Source of the DNA: Anaerolineae bacterium
Lineage (GTDB): Bacteria; Chloroflexota; Anaerolineae; Promineifilales; Promineifilaceae
Direction: 5' to 3'
NCBI GenBank assembly: GCA_023954475.1
Contig: JAMLHW010000003.1
Coordinates: 248,001 to 312,000, forward strand
Length of the DNA: 64,000 nucleotides
Shown here: piece by piece, positions 27,428 to 37,387 of the stretch
Position numbering within the stretch: the stretch's first letter is position 1
How the letters are laid out: each line of letters starts with the position of its first letter
Made by a program: the position numbers and the translations under genes
Notes under the pieces: generated by a model
What the model was told of the DNA's origin: nothing
The model's input: the letters and a program-made list of their open reading frames with translations, nothing else
Database searches by the model: none

Positions 27428-29092
27428 TTAGCTGCCACCAGTTGATTGAACCGTGCCGTTATTCAACCGCACGATGCGGTCACAATGAGCCAAAATCGGA
27501 ACGTGATGGGCGATAACAAGGGTTGTCCGCCCCTGCATAAAAGTTGCCAACGCATCCATCACCGCATTTTCCGTTATCGCATCCAGATGGGCAGTAGCCT
27601 CATCCAGGATCAGAATCGGCGCGTCCTTCAAAATGGCGCGTGCCAACGACAGCCGCTGCCGTTCACCTCCGCTCAGCAAACGACCATTTTCCCCAATCAT
27701 CGTGCTATATCCCAAAGGCAAACCGGTGATGAACGTATGAATGTGTGCCTGGCGGCAAGCGGCTTCAATTTCCGCGTCATCGGCATCTGCCTTGGCCAGT
27801 CGTAGATTGTCGCGGATGGTGCTGTTGAAGAGATGCGTCTGCTGCGAGACGACGGCCACCACCTGCCGCACATCCTCAGCCCGATAATCCCGCAACTCTC
27901 GACCATTCAGCCGGATATGACCCGTATCATAATCCCAGAAACGCACCAGCAAATTGATGATGGTCGATTTGCCTGCACCGCTGGGACCGACTAGTACCAC
28001 ACATTCCCCTGGGGCAATGTTCAGGCTCAAATCACGCAAGACAAGCGGCTGATCGGAGGCGTAGCGGAAGCTAAGGTTGTCGATCTCCAGTCCAAAAGCG
28101 TCGGGCAGCGGCGCGGCTTCTTCCGGATCACGGACAGGTGGCGGCGCGTCGATCAACTCGAACAGGCGTTGTGCTGCGGACTTGCTTTCGGCCGAAACCT
28201 GCCATGCCTGCGACAACGGCTGTACTGCTTCAAAGGCAGCGACGGCCGTCAACGGCAGCAGCGCCAGATAAACACCCGCCATCGCGCCACCCGTCACCAG
28301 CGGAATCCCCAACCAGAGCACGGTTAATCCGGCCAGGCCGGTAAACAACACTGCCAGACCGTTGCCCAGGCCGCGCACCAGCGCCAGCCGCTCCTGCACG
28401 TCGTTTAAAGCCTGCGTCAACTGCTGCGTCCGCCCGTGAAAGGTTGCCGTTTGTCCAAAAGCCAGCACATCGGCAATGCCCTGCACTTCATCGACCAAAG
28501 CCGCGTTCAAATCGGCGCGGACGGCGATCATCTCGCCACTGGGCCGGTGACTAAGCCATCCTGTCAGCAGCGGCAAAACGACACCCGTCAACAGTAAAAA
28601 AAACAGGAGCGCCACGCCTAGCCAGATATTTAATACGCCTAAAATGGTGCAGGCAACGGCTGTTACCAACCCAGCCGCCAACGGTGGCACAATGGCGCGA
28701 ATATAGAAATTCTCCAGTGTTTCCATGTCGGCCATGATGCGTGTCAGCAAATCGCCGCTGCGATACTGCCACAGCCGTGCCGGTGCCAGCGGTTCGATAG
28801 CGGCATAAAGCCACGTGCGCAAATGGGTGAGAATTTGAAAGGTGGTGCGATGGGTGATGTACCGTTCGACATAGCGCAAAACGGCGCGACTGATGGCAAA
28901 AAAGCGCACGCCGGTTATCGCCAGTGACAGATCAACCATATATGTGGTCAGTGCCGCCTTGGAAATGAGGTAGGCTGACATTGCCATCAAGCCCACGCTG
29001 GCACCAATCGTGCCAAAACTGAGCAGAACGGCCAGTGCAATCCACCAGCGGAACGGGGCTAACAAGCGCAGCAAACGCGCAACTGGTTTCAT
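27428..29092 (-). CDS. cydC: Thiol reductant ABC exporter subunit CydC
   Basis: This is one half of the CydDC heterodimeric exporter, which moves glutathione/cysteine-type reductants or heme-related factors to the periplasmic side and is needed for cytochrome bd assembly. The 554-residue protein has six membrane helices with the CydC-typical SAYLISKAAL and RYVERYITHRTTF segments, and an ATPase domain with Walker A GPSGAGKST, signature LSGGERQR and Walker B ILILDEAT. It overlaps cydD by 4 bp and ends the cydABDC operon. Confidence 0.93.
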   Translation of the reverse strand: MKPVARLLRLLAPFRWWIALAVLLSFGTIGASVGLMAMSAYLISKAALTTYMVDLSLAITGVRFFAISRAVLRYVERYITHRTTFQILTHLRTWLYAAIEPLAPARLWQYRSGDLLTRIMADMETLENFYIRAIVPPLAAGLVTAVACTILGVLNIWLGVALLFFLLLTGVVLPLLTGWLSHRPSGEMIAVRADLNAALVDEVQGIADVLAFGQTATFHGRTQQLTQALNDVQERLALVRGLGNGLAVLFTGLAGLTVLWLGIPLVTGGAMAGVYLALLPLTAVAAFEAVQPLSQAWQVSAESKSAAQRLFELIDAPPPVRDPEEAAPLPDAFGLEIDNLSFRYASDQPLVLRDLSLNIAPGECVVLVGPSGAGKSTIINLLVRFWDYDTGHIRLNGRELRDYRAEDVRQVVAVVSQQTHLFNSTIRDNLRLAKADADDAEIEAACRQAHIHTFITGLPLGYSTMIGENGRLLSGGERQRLSLARAILKDAPILILDEATAHLDAITENAVMDALATFMQGRTTLVIAHHVPILAHCDRIVRLNNGTVQSTGGS

Positions 29093-30834
29093 GCCGCGCT
29101 CCCCGCATATGCCTGCGTCAATGCATGATAAGGGCCACGTTGTGCCAGTAAGGTTTGATGATTGCCATGTTCCAGAATGCGGCCGTTTTCCAGCAAAACA
29201 ATCTCATTTGCATCCGCCACCATGTGCAGTCGGTGGGAAATGATGAGCGCCGTTCGGCCTTGTGTCAGCCGCACCAGAGAGTCGCGCACCAACGCTTCGC
29301 TGTCCGCATCGAGATTGGCGGTGGCTTCGTCTAAAATGAGGAACGGCGCATCTTTCAGGTAGGCGCGGGCGATGGCTAAACGCTGGCGCTGTCCGCCGCT
29401 GAGGCGCACGCCCTGTTCGCCAATGGCGGTGTCATATCCCTGCGGCAGTGCTTGAATGAAGTCGTGGGCATGGGCAGCCTGCGATGCTGCTATTAGTTCG
29501 GCTTGTGTCGCGTGTGGACGAGCCAGCCGTAAGTTTTCGGCTACGCTGCCGTGAAACAGGTGCGGATTTTGTGGTACCCAGGCGATCTGACTGCGCCATG
29601 CATCGGCCGAAACAGTCGTTATCTGCAAACCGCCTACTGAAATTACTCCCGCATCCGGCTCCACAAAACGCAGCAGCAAATGAGCGACGCTGCTTTTTCC
29701 CGCACCCGTTTTCCCTACCAGCGCCACCGTCTGACCCTGTGGAATTGTCAGCGAGATGCCGTTGAGTGCCGGACGCTTGCCTTCGGCGTATGCCAGGGAG
29801 ATATTGTGTAGACAAATATCGCCGGAGAGAGGCGTTCTTTGGGGATGACTGTTTGTTGATGGAGAGATCGGCCGATTTTCCACCGGCTTATCCAAAATGG
29901 AGAAGATTTGATCGGCAGCCGTTTTACCTGCTGTGCCGGCATGGTATTTCAACGCCATCTGTCGCAGCGGCAGGAAAAATTCAGGCGTCAGTAGCAGCAC
30001 CGCCAATGCCTGGTTAAACGGCAGTGCGCCGTTCATCAGGCGCAAACTGACTTCCAGCGCCACCATCGCCGTCGCCGCCGTCGCTGCCCATTCCATCACC
30101 AAAGACGTCTGGAACGCGGTGCGCAGGATGTCCATCGTGGTGTTGCCGTACTGCTCGCTGATCTGACGAATGCTATCTGTCTGTTCCTGACTGCGTCCGT
30201 AGAGTTTGAGTGTGGGCAGGCCTTGCAGGATGTCGAGAAAGAATGCGCTCATCCAGTTCATTTCTTCAAAACGGCGTTCGCTGATCGCTTTGGTCTGTGT
30301 GCCAATCAGCGCCATGACCAGGATCAGCATCGGCCCGGCAAAAAGCAGGACAAGGCTCGTCCACGGATCAATCACGAGAATGGCGAGAAAGACCAGCACG
30401 GGTACTATGACGGCCAGGATACGGGCCGGGACATACTGAGTCGTGTATTCGTCTAAATTTTCAACGCCGGAAATAGCTGTGTGTACCAGTTCGCCGCTCC
30501 GTTCCCCCACCGTGTACGCTGGTCCCAGCCGCAGAATGTGTTCAGATAGCTGTCCGCGCAGGTCGCGTTTCAGATGGCTGGCAGCGCGTTGGTTGATGAC
30601 ATCGGCAATCCAGATGAGAGCAGTTCGGCCGAACAGGAGGATGAGCATGAAGACAAAGAGTGAGGTAACGTCCGTTCTCCTCGCATTGCCTAAAAAGACA
30701 CGGTTGATCGTCTCACTCAGCAAGACCGCCTGCCCCATAAGTAGCAGAGCCGCCGCCACTCCACATCCAATTGCCAGACTGGTCAGGCGACGGCTCTGTT
30801 TATTCAGTTTTTGCAGACGGCGTTCAACCTTCAT
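29089..30834 (-). CDS. cydD: Thiol reductant ABC exporter subunit CydD
   Basis: Partner of CydC in the CydDC exporter. The 581-residue protein carries an N-terminal six-helix membrane domain and an ATPase domain with Walker A GKTGAGKSS, signature LSGGQRQR and Walker B FLILDEAT. It begins 4 bp after the cydB stop and overlaps cydC by 4 bp. It contains three or more TCGGCCGA copies, in contrast to cydA and cydB next door. Confidence 0.93.
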   Translation of the reverse strand: MKVERRLQKLNKQSRRLTSLAIGCGVAAALLLMGQAVLLSETINRVFLGNARRTDVTSLFVFMLILLFGRTALIWIADVINQRAASHLKRDLRGQLSEHILRLGPAYTVGERSGELVHTAISGVENLDEYTTQYVPARILAVIVPVLVFLAILVIDPWTSLVLLFAGPMLILVMALIGTQTKAISERRFEEMNWMSAFFLDILQGLPTLKLYGRSQEQTDSIRQISEQYGNTTMDILRTAFQTSLVMEWAATAATAMVALEVSLRLMNGALPFNQALAVLLLTPEFFLPLRQMALKYHAGTAGKTAADQIFSILDKPVENRPISPSTNSHPQRTPLSGDICLHNISLAYAEGKRPALNGISLTIPQGQTVALVGKTGAGKSSVAHLLLRFVEPDAGVISVGGLQITTVSADAWRSQIAWVPQNPHLFHGSVAENLRLARPHATQAELIAASQAAHAHDFIQALPQGYDTAIGEQGVRLSGGQRQRLAIARAYLKDAPFLILDEATANLDADSEALVRDSLVRLTQGRTALIISHRLHMVADANEIVLLENGRILEHGNHQTLLAQRGPYHALTQAYAGSAA

Positions 30835-30837
30835 ACA

Positions 30838-31857
30838 TCAGTAACTTTGCGGCGTCAGTTTCACCTTGCCCCGGAAAATATAATAGACGCCAGCCGTATA
30901 CAACAACACAAACGGCAGGCCAATCAAGGCAATTACCAGCATAACCGTCAGCGTATTCGATTCCGAAGCTGCGTTAAAAATAGTGAGGTTATAGGCCGGG
31001 TCAATCGACGAAATCAACAAATTGGGATACAGTCCGGCCGCCGCCGAAAACAGCAGCAGCGCAATCATCGCCCCGGACGCCAGAAAAGCCACAAAATCCC
31101 GCCCCTGACGCAGCATATAAGCAGCCACAATGAGAGCCACCAATGCCAATGCCGGGAAGATGATCGGCCAGATTTCTGCCAGGTAACGCTCGGTAATCGT
31201 TTGATGTTGCAAAACAGTTGAAATCACCACCAGCGTATTGAAAACAAAAAAGATAATCATCAATCGCGGAATCCACTTTCTCACCCGCGCTTGTAAATTT
31301 CCCTCAGTTTTCATCGTCAGATAAATAGCGCCATGCAAAGCCAGCATAAAAATAGTCGTCACGCCTACCAGTAAAGCAAAAGGAGAAAGCAGGCTCAACA
31401 GCGAAGCGCTAATGTTCTGGTTTTCATCCAACGGTATGCCGGCCATGATGTTGCCAAAAGCGACACCCAACAGCAGAGCAATGCCCAGTGAGGACAAAAA
31501 GAAAACGGTGTCCCATAACGAGCGCCAGCGTGGATTTTGCTCCTTACTGCGGAATTCAATCGCCACGGTACGCATGATCAGCACCACCAAAACCAGCATC
31601 ATGGCAATATAGAAACCAGAGAAGAGCGAAGCATAAACCAGGGGGAAGGCGGCAAACAGCGCCCCGCCGCCCAATACCAGCCACACCTCGTTCCCATCCC
31701 ACACCGGGCCGATACTGTTCAGCGAAATCCGCCGCTCTTCATCAGTTTTGGCGACAAACAGATGTAATATACCAACCCCAAGATCAAAGCCATCCATAAT
31801 CAGATAGCCGGCTATCACAATCACAAACAAGACATACCAGATAACGTTTAGCGACAT
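30838..31857 (-). CDS. cydB: Cytochrome bd oxidase subunit II
   Basis: The 339-residue membrane subunit that pairs with CydA. The family start WYVLFVIVIAGYLIMDGFDL is intact, as are GPVWDGNEVWLVLGGGALF and the final aromatic IFRGKV region. GGAGG precedes the start at 31857, 12 bp after the cydA stop. No TCGGCCGA copy is present, unlike most genes in the window. Confidence 0.95.
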   Translation of the reverse strand: MSLNVIWYVLFVIVIAGYLIMDGFDLGVGILHLFVAKTDEERRISLNSIGPVWDGNEVWLVLGGGALFAAFPLVYASLFSGFYIAMMLVLVVLIMRTVAIEFRSKEQNPRWRSLWDTVFFLSSLGIALLLGVAFGNIMAGIPLDENQNISASLLSLLSPFALLVGVTTIFMLALHGAIYLTMKTEGNLQARVRKWIPRLMIIFFVFNTLVVISTVLQHQTITERYLAEIWPIIFPALALVALIVAAYMLRQGRDFVAFLASGAMIALLLFSAAAGLYPNLLISSIDPAYNLTIFNAASESNTLTVMLVIALIGLPFVLLYTAGVYYIFRGKVKLTPQSY

Positions 31858-31869
31858 GGGTATCCTCCG

Positions 31870-33267
31870 TTAAGCCCGTGGCTTGCCAAATATCTCTCGA
31901 AAAGAGTCTGGCAACGACGAAACAGGCTTTTCTTCGACTGCGGATAGTTCTTCCGGCCCATGTTGAATCTTTTCGTTGAGCAAATAGATAAACAAGATGA
32001 AGAGAATGCTGTAGAGGACGACAAAGGTTCCTACGGAGAAGGCAACCTGCGAACCAGTCAAGATGGGAGAGATAGCATCTGCGGTCAGCAGCAACTCCCA
32101 TACAATCCAGGGCTGGCGACCAAATTCGGCCGTCCACCATCCACTCAGTGTAGCCAACTCAGTCAGGCCAATCGAAAAGACAAATATCCACAATAACCAC
32201 CGGGTCTCAAAAATACGTCGCTTCCAAAAGAAAAACAGCGCACCCAGCAGGCTGATCAATACAAAGAGGCCACCCAGATTGATCATCAAATGGTAAACTT
32301 GAAAGGTGAGGTTGACAGGTGCCCAGACATCGGCGGGAAATGCTTCCAATCCGGTGACAGTAGCGTTGATATTCTGGTAAGCCAGAAAACTGAGCAGACA
32401 GGGTATGGAAATGCCGGTCGTTGTCATCTCCGCCTCATTGACCCAGCCAACCAGATACATAGGAGCGCACGATTGACTTTCCCAGACACCTTCCATAGCT
32501 GCTAACTTCACCGGCTGATAATTGGTCACTTCAATCGCCTGGTTAGCCCCAAAGAAAACAGCTTGGGTGATGCTCAGGATAACGAAGACAGGCAAGGCCA
32601 CTTTAAATGCCGACCGGGAAAGGTCCACGTACCGGTTTTTGAGCAAATACCATGCACTCACACTGAGCATCAGTGATGCCCCAACCATCCAGGAAGCTAC
32701 CCACACATGAAGCAAGCGAGGGAAAAACGAAGGCGTAAGGACAACTTCGGCAAAACTGGTCATGACTGCTTGTGGGCCCGTGGCTCCCGGCTGAATGGTA
32801 TATCCGGCAGGCGTTTGCATCCAGGAGTTTGCCATCAAAATCCACAGAGCGCTGAAATGTGCGCCAAAAACGACCATAAACGTTGAAAGTAACCACATGC
32901 GTGGCCCCAGCCGATTGCCGCCAAAAAGCATCAAACCCAGGAAACCGCCTTCCAGGAAAAAGGCAAAGATGCCTTCGGCGGCCAACAGAGCACCAAAGAT
33001 GTTGCCGACAAAGCGGGAGTATTGCGCCCAATTCATGCCAAACTCGAATTCCTGCACAATGCCGGTAGCGATACCCATAGCAAATACCAGACCATACACT
33101 TTGACCCAGAAGAAAGAAATCTGTCGCCATTTGGGATTGCCGGTGCGTACGTAGATGATGCCGATGATGACGAGCAGAAGACCCAAGCCCATGGAGATAG
33201 GCGGGAATATAAAGTGGAAGCTGGCTGTCAGGGCAAATTGAAATCGGGATAACAATTCTGGGTTCAT
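31870..33267 (-). CDS. cydA: Cytochrome bd oxidase subunit I
   Basis: The quinol-oxidising, oxygen-reducing subunit with hemes b558, b595 and d. The 465-residue protein has the early His ligand region (ASFHFIFPP), the conserved GRQPWIVWE signature and about nine membrane helices. The length fits the short Q-loop type. I start at 33267 (MNPELLSRFQ), because GAGGAAAGG lies just upstream; the frame could extend six residues. First gene of cydABDC. No TCGGCCGA copy occurs; the nearest relative is one TCGGCCGT at ~32125. Confidence 0.95.
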   Translation of the reverse strand: MNPELLSRFQFALTASFHFIFPPISMGLGLLLVIIGIIYVRTGNPKWRQISFFWVKVYGLVFAMGIATGIVQEFEFGMNWAQYSRFVGNIFGALLAAEGIFAFFLEGGFLGLMLFGGNRLGPRMWLLSTFMVVFGAHFSALWILMANSWMQTPAGYTIQPGATGPQAVMTSFAEVVLTPSFFPRLLHVWVASWMVGASLMLSVSAWYLLKNRYVDLSRSAFKVALPVFVILSITQAVFFGANQAIEVTNYQPVKLAAMEGVWESQSCAPMYLVGWVNEAEMTTTGISIPCLLSFLAYQNINATVTGLEAFPADVWAPVNLTFQVYHLMINLGGLFVLISLLGALFFFWKRRIFETRWLLWIFVFSIGLTELATLSGWWTAEFGRQPWIVWELLLTADAISPILTGSQVAFSVGTFVVLYSILFILFIYLLNEKIQHGPEELSAVEEKPVSSLPDSFREIFGKPRA

Positions 33268-33570
33268 ACCTTTCCTCTCCTCCAACCCCCATACTAAGGG
33301 TGCAATTTGCGTTGTGCTGTCCTTATTGTAGCAGTGAAACTAAGCCGATAGTCGAATATATGCCAATCTGAAATATAGCTTCTGCTACAGATGGTGCTTC
33401 CTCACAGGCCTGTAAATCCTTATGCACAGATTTTTATTCTCAGGGATTTCCGGAGCATGTGTATCTTGTCCGACCAATCCAATGCGGACAAGGATGTACC
33501 CGCTCCGGCCAATACATTTAGCAATTTGGGGTACCAAAGTGTCGAGCGGAGTAAATTTGCGTCTTGCGCA
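33268..33570. other. Intergenic region between ndh and cydA with a long imperfect hairpin
   Basis: No gene is seen in these 303 bp. CCGGAGC (33450-33456) pairs with GCTCCGG (33502-33508) and, inside it, TTGTCCG (33466-33472) pairs with CGGACAA (33485-33491), with partly matched sequence between. On the minus strand it lies 63 bp after the ndh stop and about 180 bp before cydA. There is no clear U run, so it may be an RNA structure or a weak terminator. TACAAT (complement of about 33327-33332) could be the cydA -10 box. Confidence 0.4.
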
Positions 33571-34881
33571 CTATTCATTTTCCTGCTCAGACTCTCGTTT
33601 TTCGCTGGTCGCAATGACCGCTTCTAAATCTTCATCGGTCAATGTAATACGCTTGCCTCGCTTTTTAGTTAGAATATTCCAGCCCCAATCAACGATAGTG
33701 CTACTCTTTTCTTCACCGCCGGCCAGGAGAGCAAGATGGACACCCAGCCAGGCTAGCCACGCAGCATGTCCTGTCATTGTGCCGTTCCCGGGCATTTGTA
33801 CAATAGCTGCACCACGACCGATGGCTGCCATAGTGCCTTTGTCCGTATACTCAAAAGGCTCGGTTTGTTTGCCGTTAACCAACCGTTCAATATTTTCACC
33901 GACATGGCGCCCTGCTTGTTGCGCCACAGAGCCAAGTTGAGGCAGCAGTTCATTTGTTTTAGTGTCGGTGATTAAGGCGATATCACCCACGACGAAGACC
34001 TCACTCCGACTGTTTAGACTTAGATCAGGTTCAACTGGAATGCGGCCACCACGCACCTGTTCCACACCTAGACTGTTGGCTAGTGGATGCGCCTGAATAC
34101 CAGCCGCCCACACCAGTGTATGTGTTTTGACCAGTTCGCCTGAACTGAGCGTTATATGGGTAGGGTCAATTTCAGATACGCCTTCTTCCAGCCGTACCGT
34201 TACATCGAGCTTTTCCAACGCCTTTTTGGCGTATTTTTGCAATTTTGATTTGAATGGTTTCAACAGCTTTGGTCCCGCCTCAAAGAGAATAATTTGTGCT
34301 TTCTCATTGATTGGCAGATTGGGATAGTCTTTGAACGCCACGGCATGCAAGAGTTCGGATAAAGCTCCGGCAGTTTCAACGCCTGTTGGGCCACCACCTA
34401 CAATACAGAAATTCAAAGCACCTTCATCAATCAGGGCTGGATTTTTATCCACGGCTTCCAACAACCTGTTGATATGTGTCTTCAACAAAAGGGCATCGCG
34501 CATGGTGTACAACGGGAATGCGTATTCTTGCGCTCCTTTGGTACCAAAAAAGTTAACTACCGCTCCCATACTCACGACCAAATAATCATAGGGAATTGGT
34601 TCCATACGATCTAAATGCACTACTTTGTTATCCAGATCCACGCTCATTACTTTGGCCTGGTGGAACAGTGCGTTATCTTGTCGATGCATCATTTCCCGTA
34701 TGGGGAAACCTACCTGATTGGCATCGAGTTCATTGGTTGCCAATTGGTATAGCAATGGTTGGAACGTATGATAATTGTTCTGGTCGATCAGCGTGATTTT
34801 GACGGGTGCGTCTTTCAGTTTCTCCATCGCACCCAGACCGGCAAAGCCACCGCCCAGGATCACAACGTGTGGTTCTTGCAT
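33571..34881 (-). CDS. ndh: Type II NADH dehydrogenase (NDH-2)
   Basis: A single-subunit, non-proton-pumping NADH:quinone oxidoreductase of 436 residues. The FAD-binding motif is at the start (VVILGGGFAGLGAM), the NADH-binding motif in the middle (FCIVGGGPTGVETAGAL), then TLVWAAGIQAHPLA and the second FAD-contact motif EVFVVGDIAL; a C-terminal amphipathic/hydrophobic region (AAWLAWLGVHLALL) would hold it on the membrane. AAAGGAG precedes the start. With cydAB downstream on the same strand it could form a complete NADH to quinol to oxygen chain. Confidence 0.93.
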   Translation of the reverse strand: MQEPHVVILGGGFAGLGAMEKLKDAPVKITLIDQNNYHTFQPLLYQLATNELDANQVGFPIREMMHRQDNALFHQAKVMSVDLDNKVVHLDRMEPIPYDYLVVSMGAVVNFFGTKGAQEYAFPLYTMRDALLLKTHINRLLEAVDKNPALIDEGALNFCIVGGGPTGVETAGALSELLHAVAFKDYPNLPINEKAQIILFEAGPKLLKPFKSKLQKYAKKALEKLDVTVRLEEGVSEIDPTHITLSSGELVKTHTLVWAAGIQAHPLANSLGVEQVRGGRIPVEPDLSLNSRSEVFVVGDIALITDTKTNELLPQLGSVAQQAGRHVGENIERLVNGKQTEPFEYTDKGTMAAIGRGAAIVQMPGNGTMTGHAAWLAWLGVHLALLAGGEEKSSTIVDWGWNILTKKRGKRITLTDEDLEAVIATSEKRESEQENE

Positions 34882-35158
34882 GTTAAAACTCCTTTGGCTG
34901 GAAAATTGGCTGACCTTGTGTGCAAATATTAAAGAGTGGGTTACATGTCATTGAGTTGCAATATTGATTTGCGTTTGCTTTTGCGCAGCTGAACCGCCAA
35001 ATGCGTTACTCAATGCTTTTCGCAGCCAGCCTGAAAAGTATTTTGTGGAAGTGCAATGGTTGCTTCGATATGTTCTTGCGGTATGTAATTGTAAAGGATG
35101 GGAGCTATTTGCAGAAAGGATTTTACCAAATGAGTTGGCGCTCGGCATCGTTTTGTGG

Positions 35159-35638
35159 TTAACGAAGGTGGAATGCAACAAAGGGTACGAACTTCTCACC
35201 AATTTCGCGATAGCGTGTTGCGCTACCGTCTGTTTCATGACCCAGAACACGGCACAGATTGCGTGCTGATCTTGGGTATTTGCGGGCGTATTGCACCATG
35301 CGCTCGCCGGACTGTTCGGCCGAAAGCAGTTCAGCCGTCACGTCCATCTTTTTGCGCCCAACCTGAATCGAGACATCCGGCGTCTTTTTCAAATTCAAAT
35401 ACCAATCTGACTTGAAGCCAAAGCCTGACGCGACGACATATTCATCCGGTTCCGTGCGGTGTGCGGCTACTTCAAGTACGGCTTGACGTGGCTGGCCCGA
35501 TTTTCGGCCGATATGGTGCAGCAATAAAAAGCGCTCACCCATCAACCAGCCCAAATGAAGCCGGTACAACCAGATTGGCGCACGCCAAAGCAGGCGTTCC
35601 AGCCCGGTTGGCGGTTTGCGTCCCGCTTGCTCACTCAT
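35159..35638 (-). CDS. DDN-like (F420-dependent type) nitroreductase/quinone reductase
   Basis: A 159-residue protein of the deazaflavin-dependent nitroreductase family (DUF385). It has the pattern HIGRKSGQPRQAVLEV, then EYVVASGFGFKSDWYLNL and VSIQVGRKKM; the family's split-barrel binds F420 or a related flavin. I start at 35638, after GGAGG with 6-nt spacing; a longer frame to 35716 overlaps the upstream gene. Start and upstream stop overlap by 8 bp, so it is coupled to the DinB-like gene. Confidence 0.8.
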   Translation of the reverse strand: MSEQAGRKPPTGLERLLWRAPIWLYRLHLGWLMGERFLLLHHIGRKSGQPRQAVLEVAAHRTEPDEYVVASGFGFKSDWYLNLKKTPDVSIQVGRKKMDVTAELLSAEQSGERMVQYARKYPRSARNLCRVLGHETDGSATRYREIGEKFVPFVAFHLR

Positions 35639-36278
35639 CATCGTCCTCCGTACGCTCACGACCCAGCAACCAGGCCACCATTGCCCCAACCGCGACAACA
35701 GCTGCAGCAACGCCAAACGGCGCCGCTTTACGCACTGTCGTAACCGGGACCGGTAACTGTGGATTCATGGCGAATTGCGCCAATCCGACCCGCACATCAA
35801 CTTCGTGCTCCCAGAAATGCAATGTCACGTATTGAAACATTTGCGCAATTGTGTGTTGACCGCCCGGCATGTTGGCATTCAAATTGGGATAGTTGCCTGA
35901 CAGCAGCAATTCGCCGTCGCGCAAGTCATCGAGCAGCGTGAGCAGATCGGCGTGCGCCACGTCATAGGCGACATGCAACTTGGCCGGAGTTTGCTTACGT
36001 GCCTTGCGCCGCGTGTAAATAATGTTAAGCCGGTCGAACAGCCAGGCGGGTGGGGTTAACATGCGTCGACTGCGAATCAGTTTGATGTCAAGCGGCAGAT
36101 TTTTAGCCGCCATCGTCATGTGATATGCTATTTCGCGAATATTCCAGGCGGGATTACCGCTGGGATGTTCCCAGGCTGCATCAGGAATCTCGTCGAGTAG
36201 CGCATGGTATGCCATGCGCGTGCCTTCCAATTCGGCGCGTAGCGCTTCGCGGCTGACAAACTCATTGTTGACCGACAT
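35631..36278 (-). CDS. DinB-like four-helix protein with C-terminal membrane segment
   Basis: A 215-residue protein with a DinB/YfiT-like metal-binding helical bundle: WNIREIAYHMTMA supplies one His, and LHFWEHEVDVRVG supplies two. A hydrophobic segment (FGVAAAVVAVGAMVAWLLG, ~185-204) near the C-terminus suggests membrane tethering, which is unusual for the family. It sits in a three-gene minus-strand unit with the hydrolase (overlap 17 bp) and the DDN-like reductase. DinB-like proteins often act as thiol-dependent transferases, but the substrate here is unknown. Confidence 0.75.
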   Translation of the reverse strand: MSVNNEFVSREALRAELEGTRMAYHALLDEIPDAAWEHPSGNPAWNIREIAYHMTMAAKNLPLDIKLIRSRRMLTPPAWLFDRLNIIYTRRKARKQTPAKLHVAYDVAHADLLTLLDDLRDGELLLSGNYPNLNANMPGGQHTIAQMFQYVTLHFWEHEVDVRVGLAQFAMNPQLPVPVTTVRKAAPFGVAAAVVAVGAMVAWLLGRERTEDDDE

Positions 36279-37293
36279 AATGTTCCTCTTGAGGCGTGTG
36301 GATTACCAGGAAATCGAGTAATTTCGGCCGAAAATCGCGCCACTCATCGCCCAGCCAGATCAAGTGTCCACTGTTCTCCAATGTGTGTAATTCGGAATCA
36401 GGTATGCGTTTGGCGACGTTGAGCGCATGTTTATAGCGCACATCAGCATCGGCCAGACCGTGCACGACCAGCGTCGGGGCGGTAATGGCTTCGAGTTTGT
36501 ACATGGGCATTTGGGCCAATTGCGCCAAATCGTTGTCCAGTCCGCTTTTACGCAGGCTCAACGGTGCGGTGCTGCGAATCAGGTTCTGAAACCAGTCTAG
36601 TTGCTGCGGATCGCCCATAGCCTGTTCTACCGTAGCGTCGATTTGGTTGGCGTCGAGTGTACTCTCGGTTTGCAGCATCGAGCGCATGGATTGGGCGGGG
36701 AAACGGCTTGTGAACAGATCATACAGCCAGATGCCGAAGTCGGCGATGCCGGTGTTGTTGAGGTAAATTTTGCCCAGAGCGGTATTGGTTGCGGCTTCAT
36801 TCGGCCGATATTGTTCACTGACCGCTGACATCATGATCAATGCCGAGACGCGTTGTGGATGCCGCAATGCCAGTTGCAGCGCAACGGGTCCGCCCGCTGA
36901 CGCACCGGCGACAATTACTGATTCAATTTCCAATACATCCAGCAGTGCCGCGAATGCATCTGCTTGCGCTTCAATCGTACGCCCTGTGTAGAGCGGTGTG
37001 CCCAGATAACCGGGGCGCGACGGCGTCACAACCGAAAACCCTGCGGCGGCAATGTCGCCGAGGAGAAAGCCCTGATCATAACCGCCCGGTGCACCGTGTG
37101 AAAGCAATACAACCGGCCCTGTCCCTGTCCATTGGTATTCGACCGGGCCCAGTCGGGTGTGCGCGATGCGACGTTCGGCGATCAGACGGCGCTCAATGTC
37201 AGTCTGCCATTGCCGATAGCGCTGGGCAATCACGTAGCCACTAATTGACGTGAGTAAAGCGCTTGCCGCAAACCAGTTTTTAGCGTGTTTCAT
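36262..37293 (-). CDS. Alpha/beta hydrolase
   Basis: A 343-residue protein with an N-terminal hydrophobic stretch (~6-22), then an alpha/beta hydrolase fold. The oxyanion region is LLSHGAPGGYDQG, the nucleophile elbow is VAGASAGGP (Ser), the acid is in HGLADADVRY and the catalytic His is in NSGHLIWLG. I start at 37293 (MKHAKNW), after AGGAGAT; the open frame extends to 37350 without such a site. The substrate is unknown. Confidence 0.88.
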   Translation of the reverse strand: MKHAKNWFAASALLTSISGYVIAQRYRQWQTDIERRLIAERRIAHTRLGPVEYQWTGTGPVVLLSHGAPGGYDQGFLLGDIAAAGFSVVTPSRPGYLGTPLYTGRTIEAQADAFAALLDVLEIESVIVAGASAGGPVALQLALRHPQRVSALIMMSAVSEQYRPNEAATNTALGKIYLNNTGIADFGIWLYDLFTSRFPAQSMRSMLQTESTLDANQIDATVEQAMGDPQQLDWFQNLIRSTAPLSLRKSGLDNDLAQLAQMPMYKLEAITAPTLVVHGLADADVRYKHALNVAKRIPDSELHTLENSGHLIWLGDEWRDFRPKLLDFLVIHTPQEEHYVGQQ

Positions 37294-37387
37294 ATTGATC
37301 TCCTGTGTCACCCTATACGCATTCTCGTAAGCACGCGTTGCGTAGCACACTCATACGATAAGCCAAACTGAGACCGGCGTCAACGGT

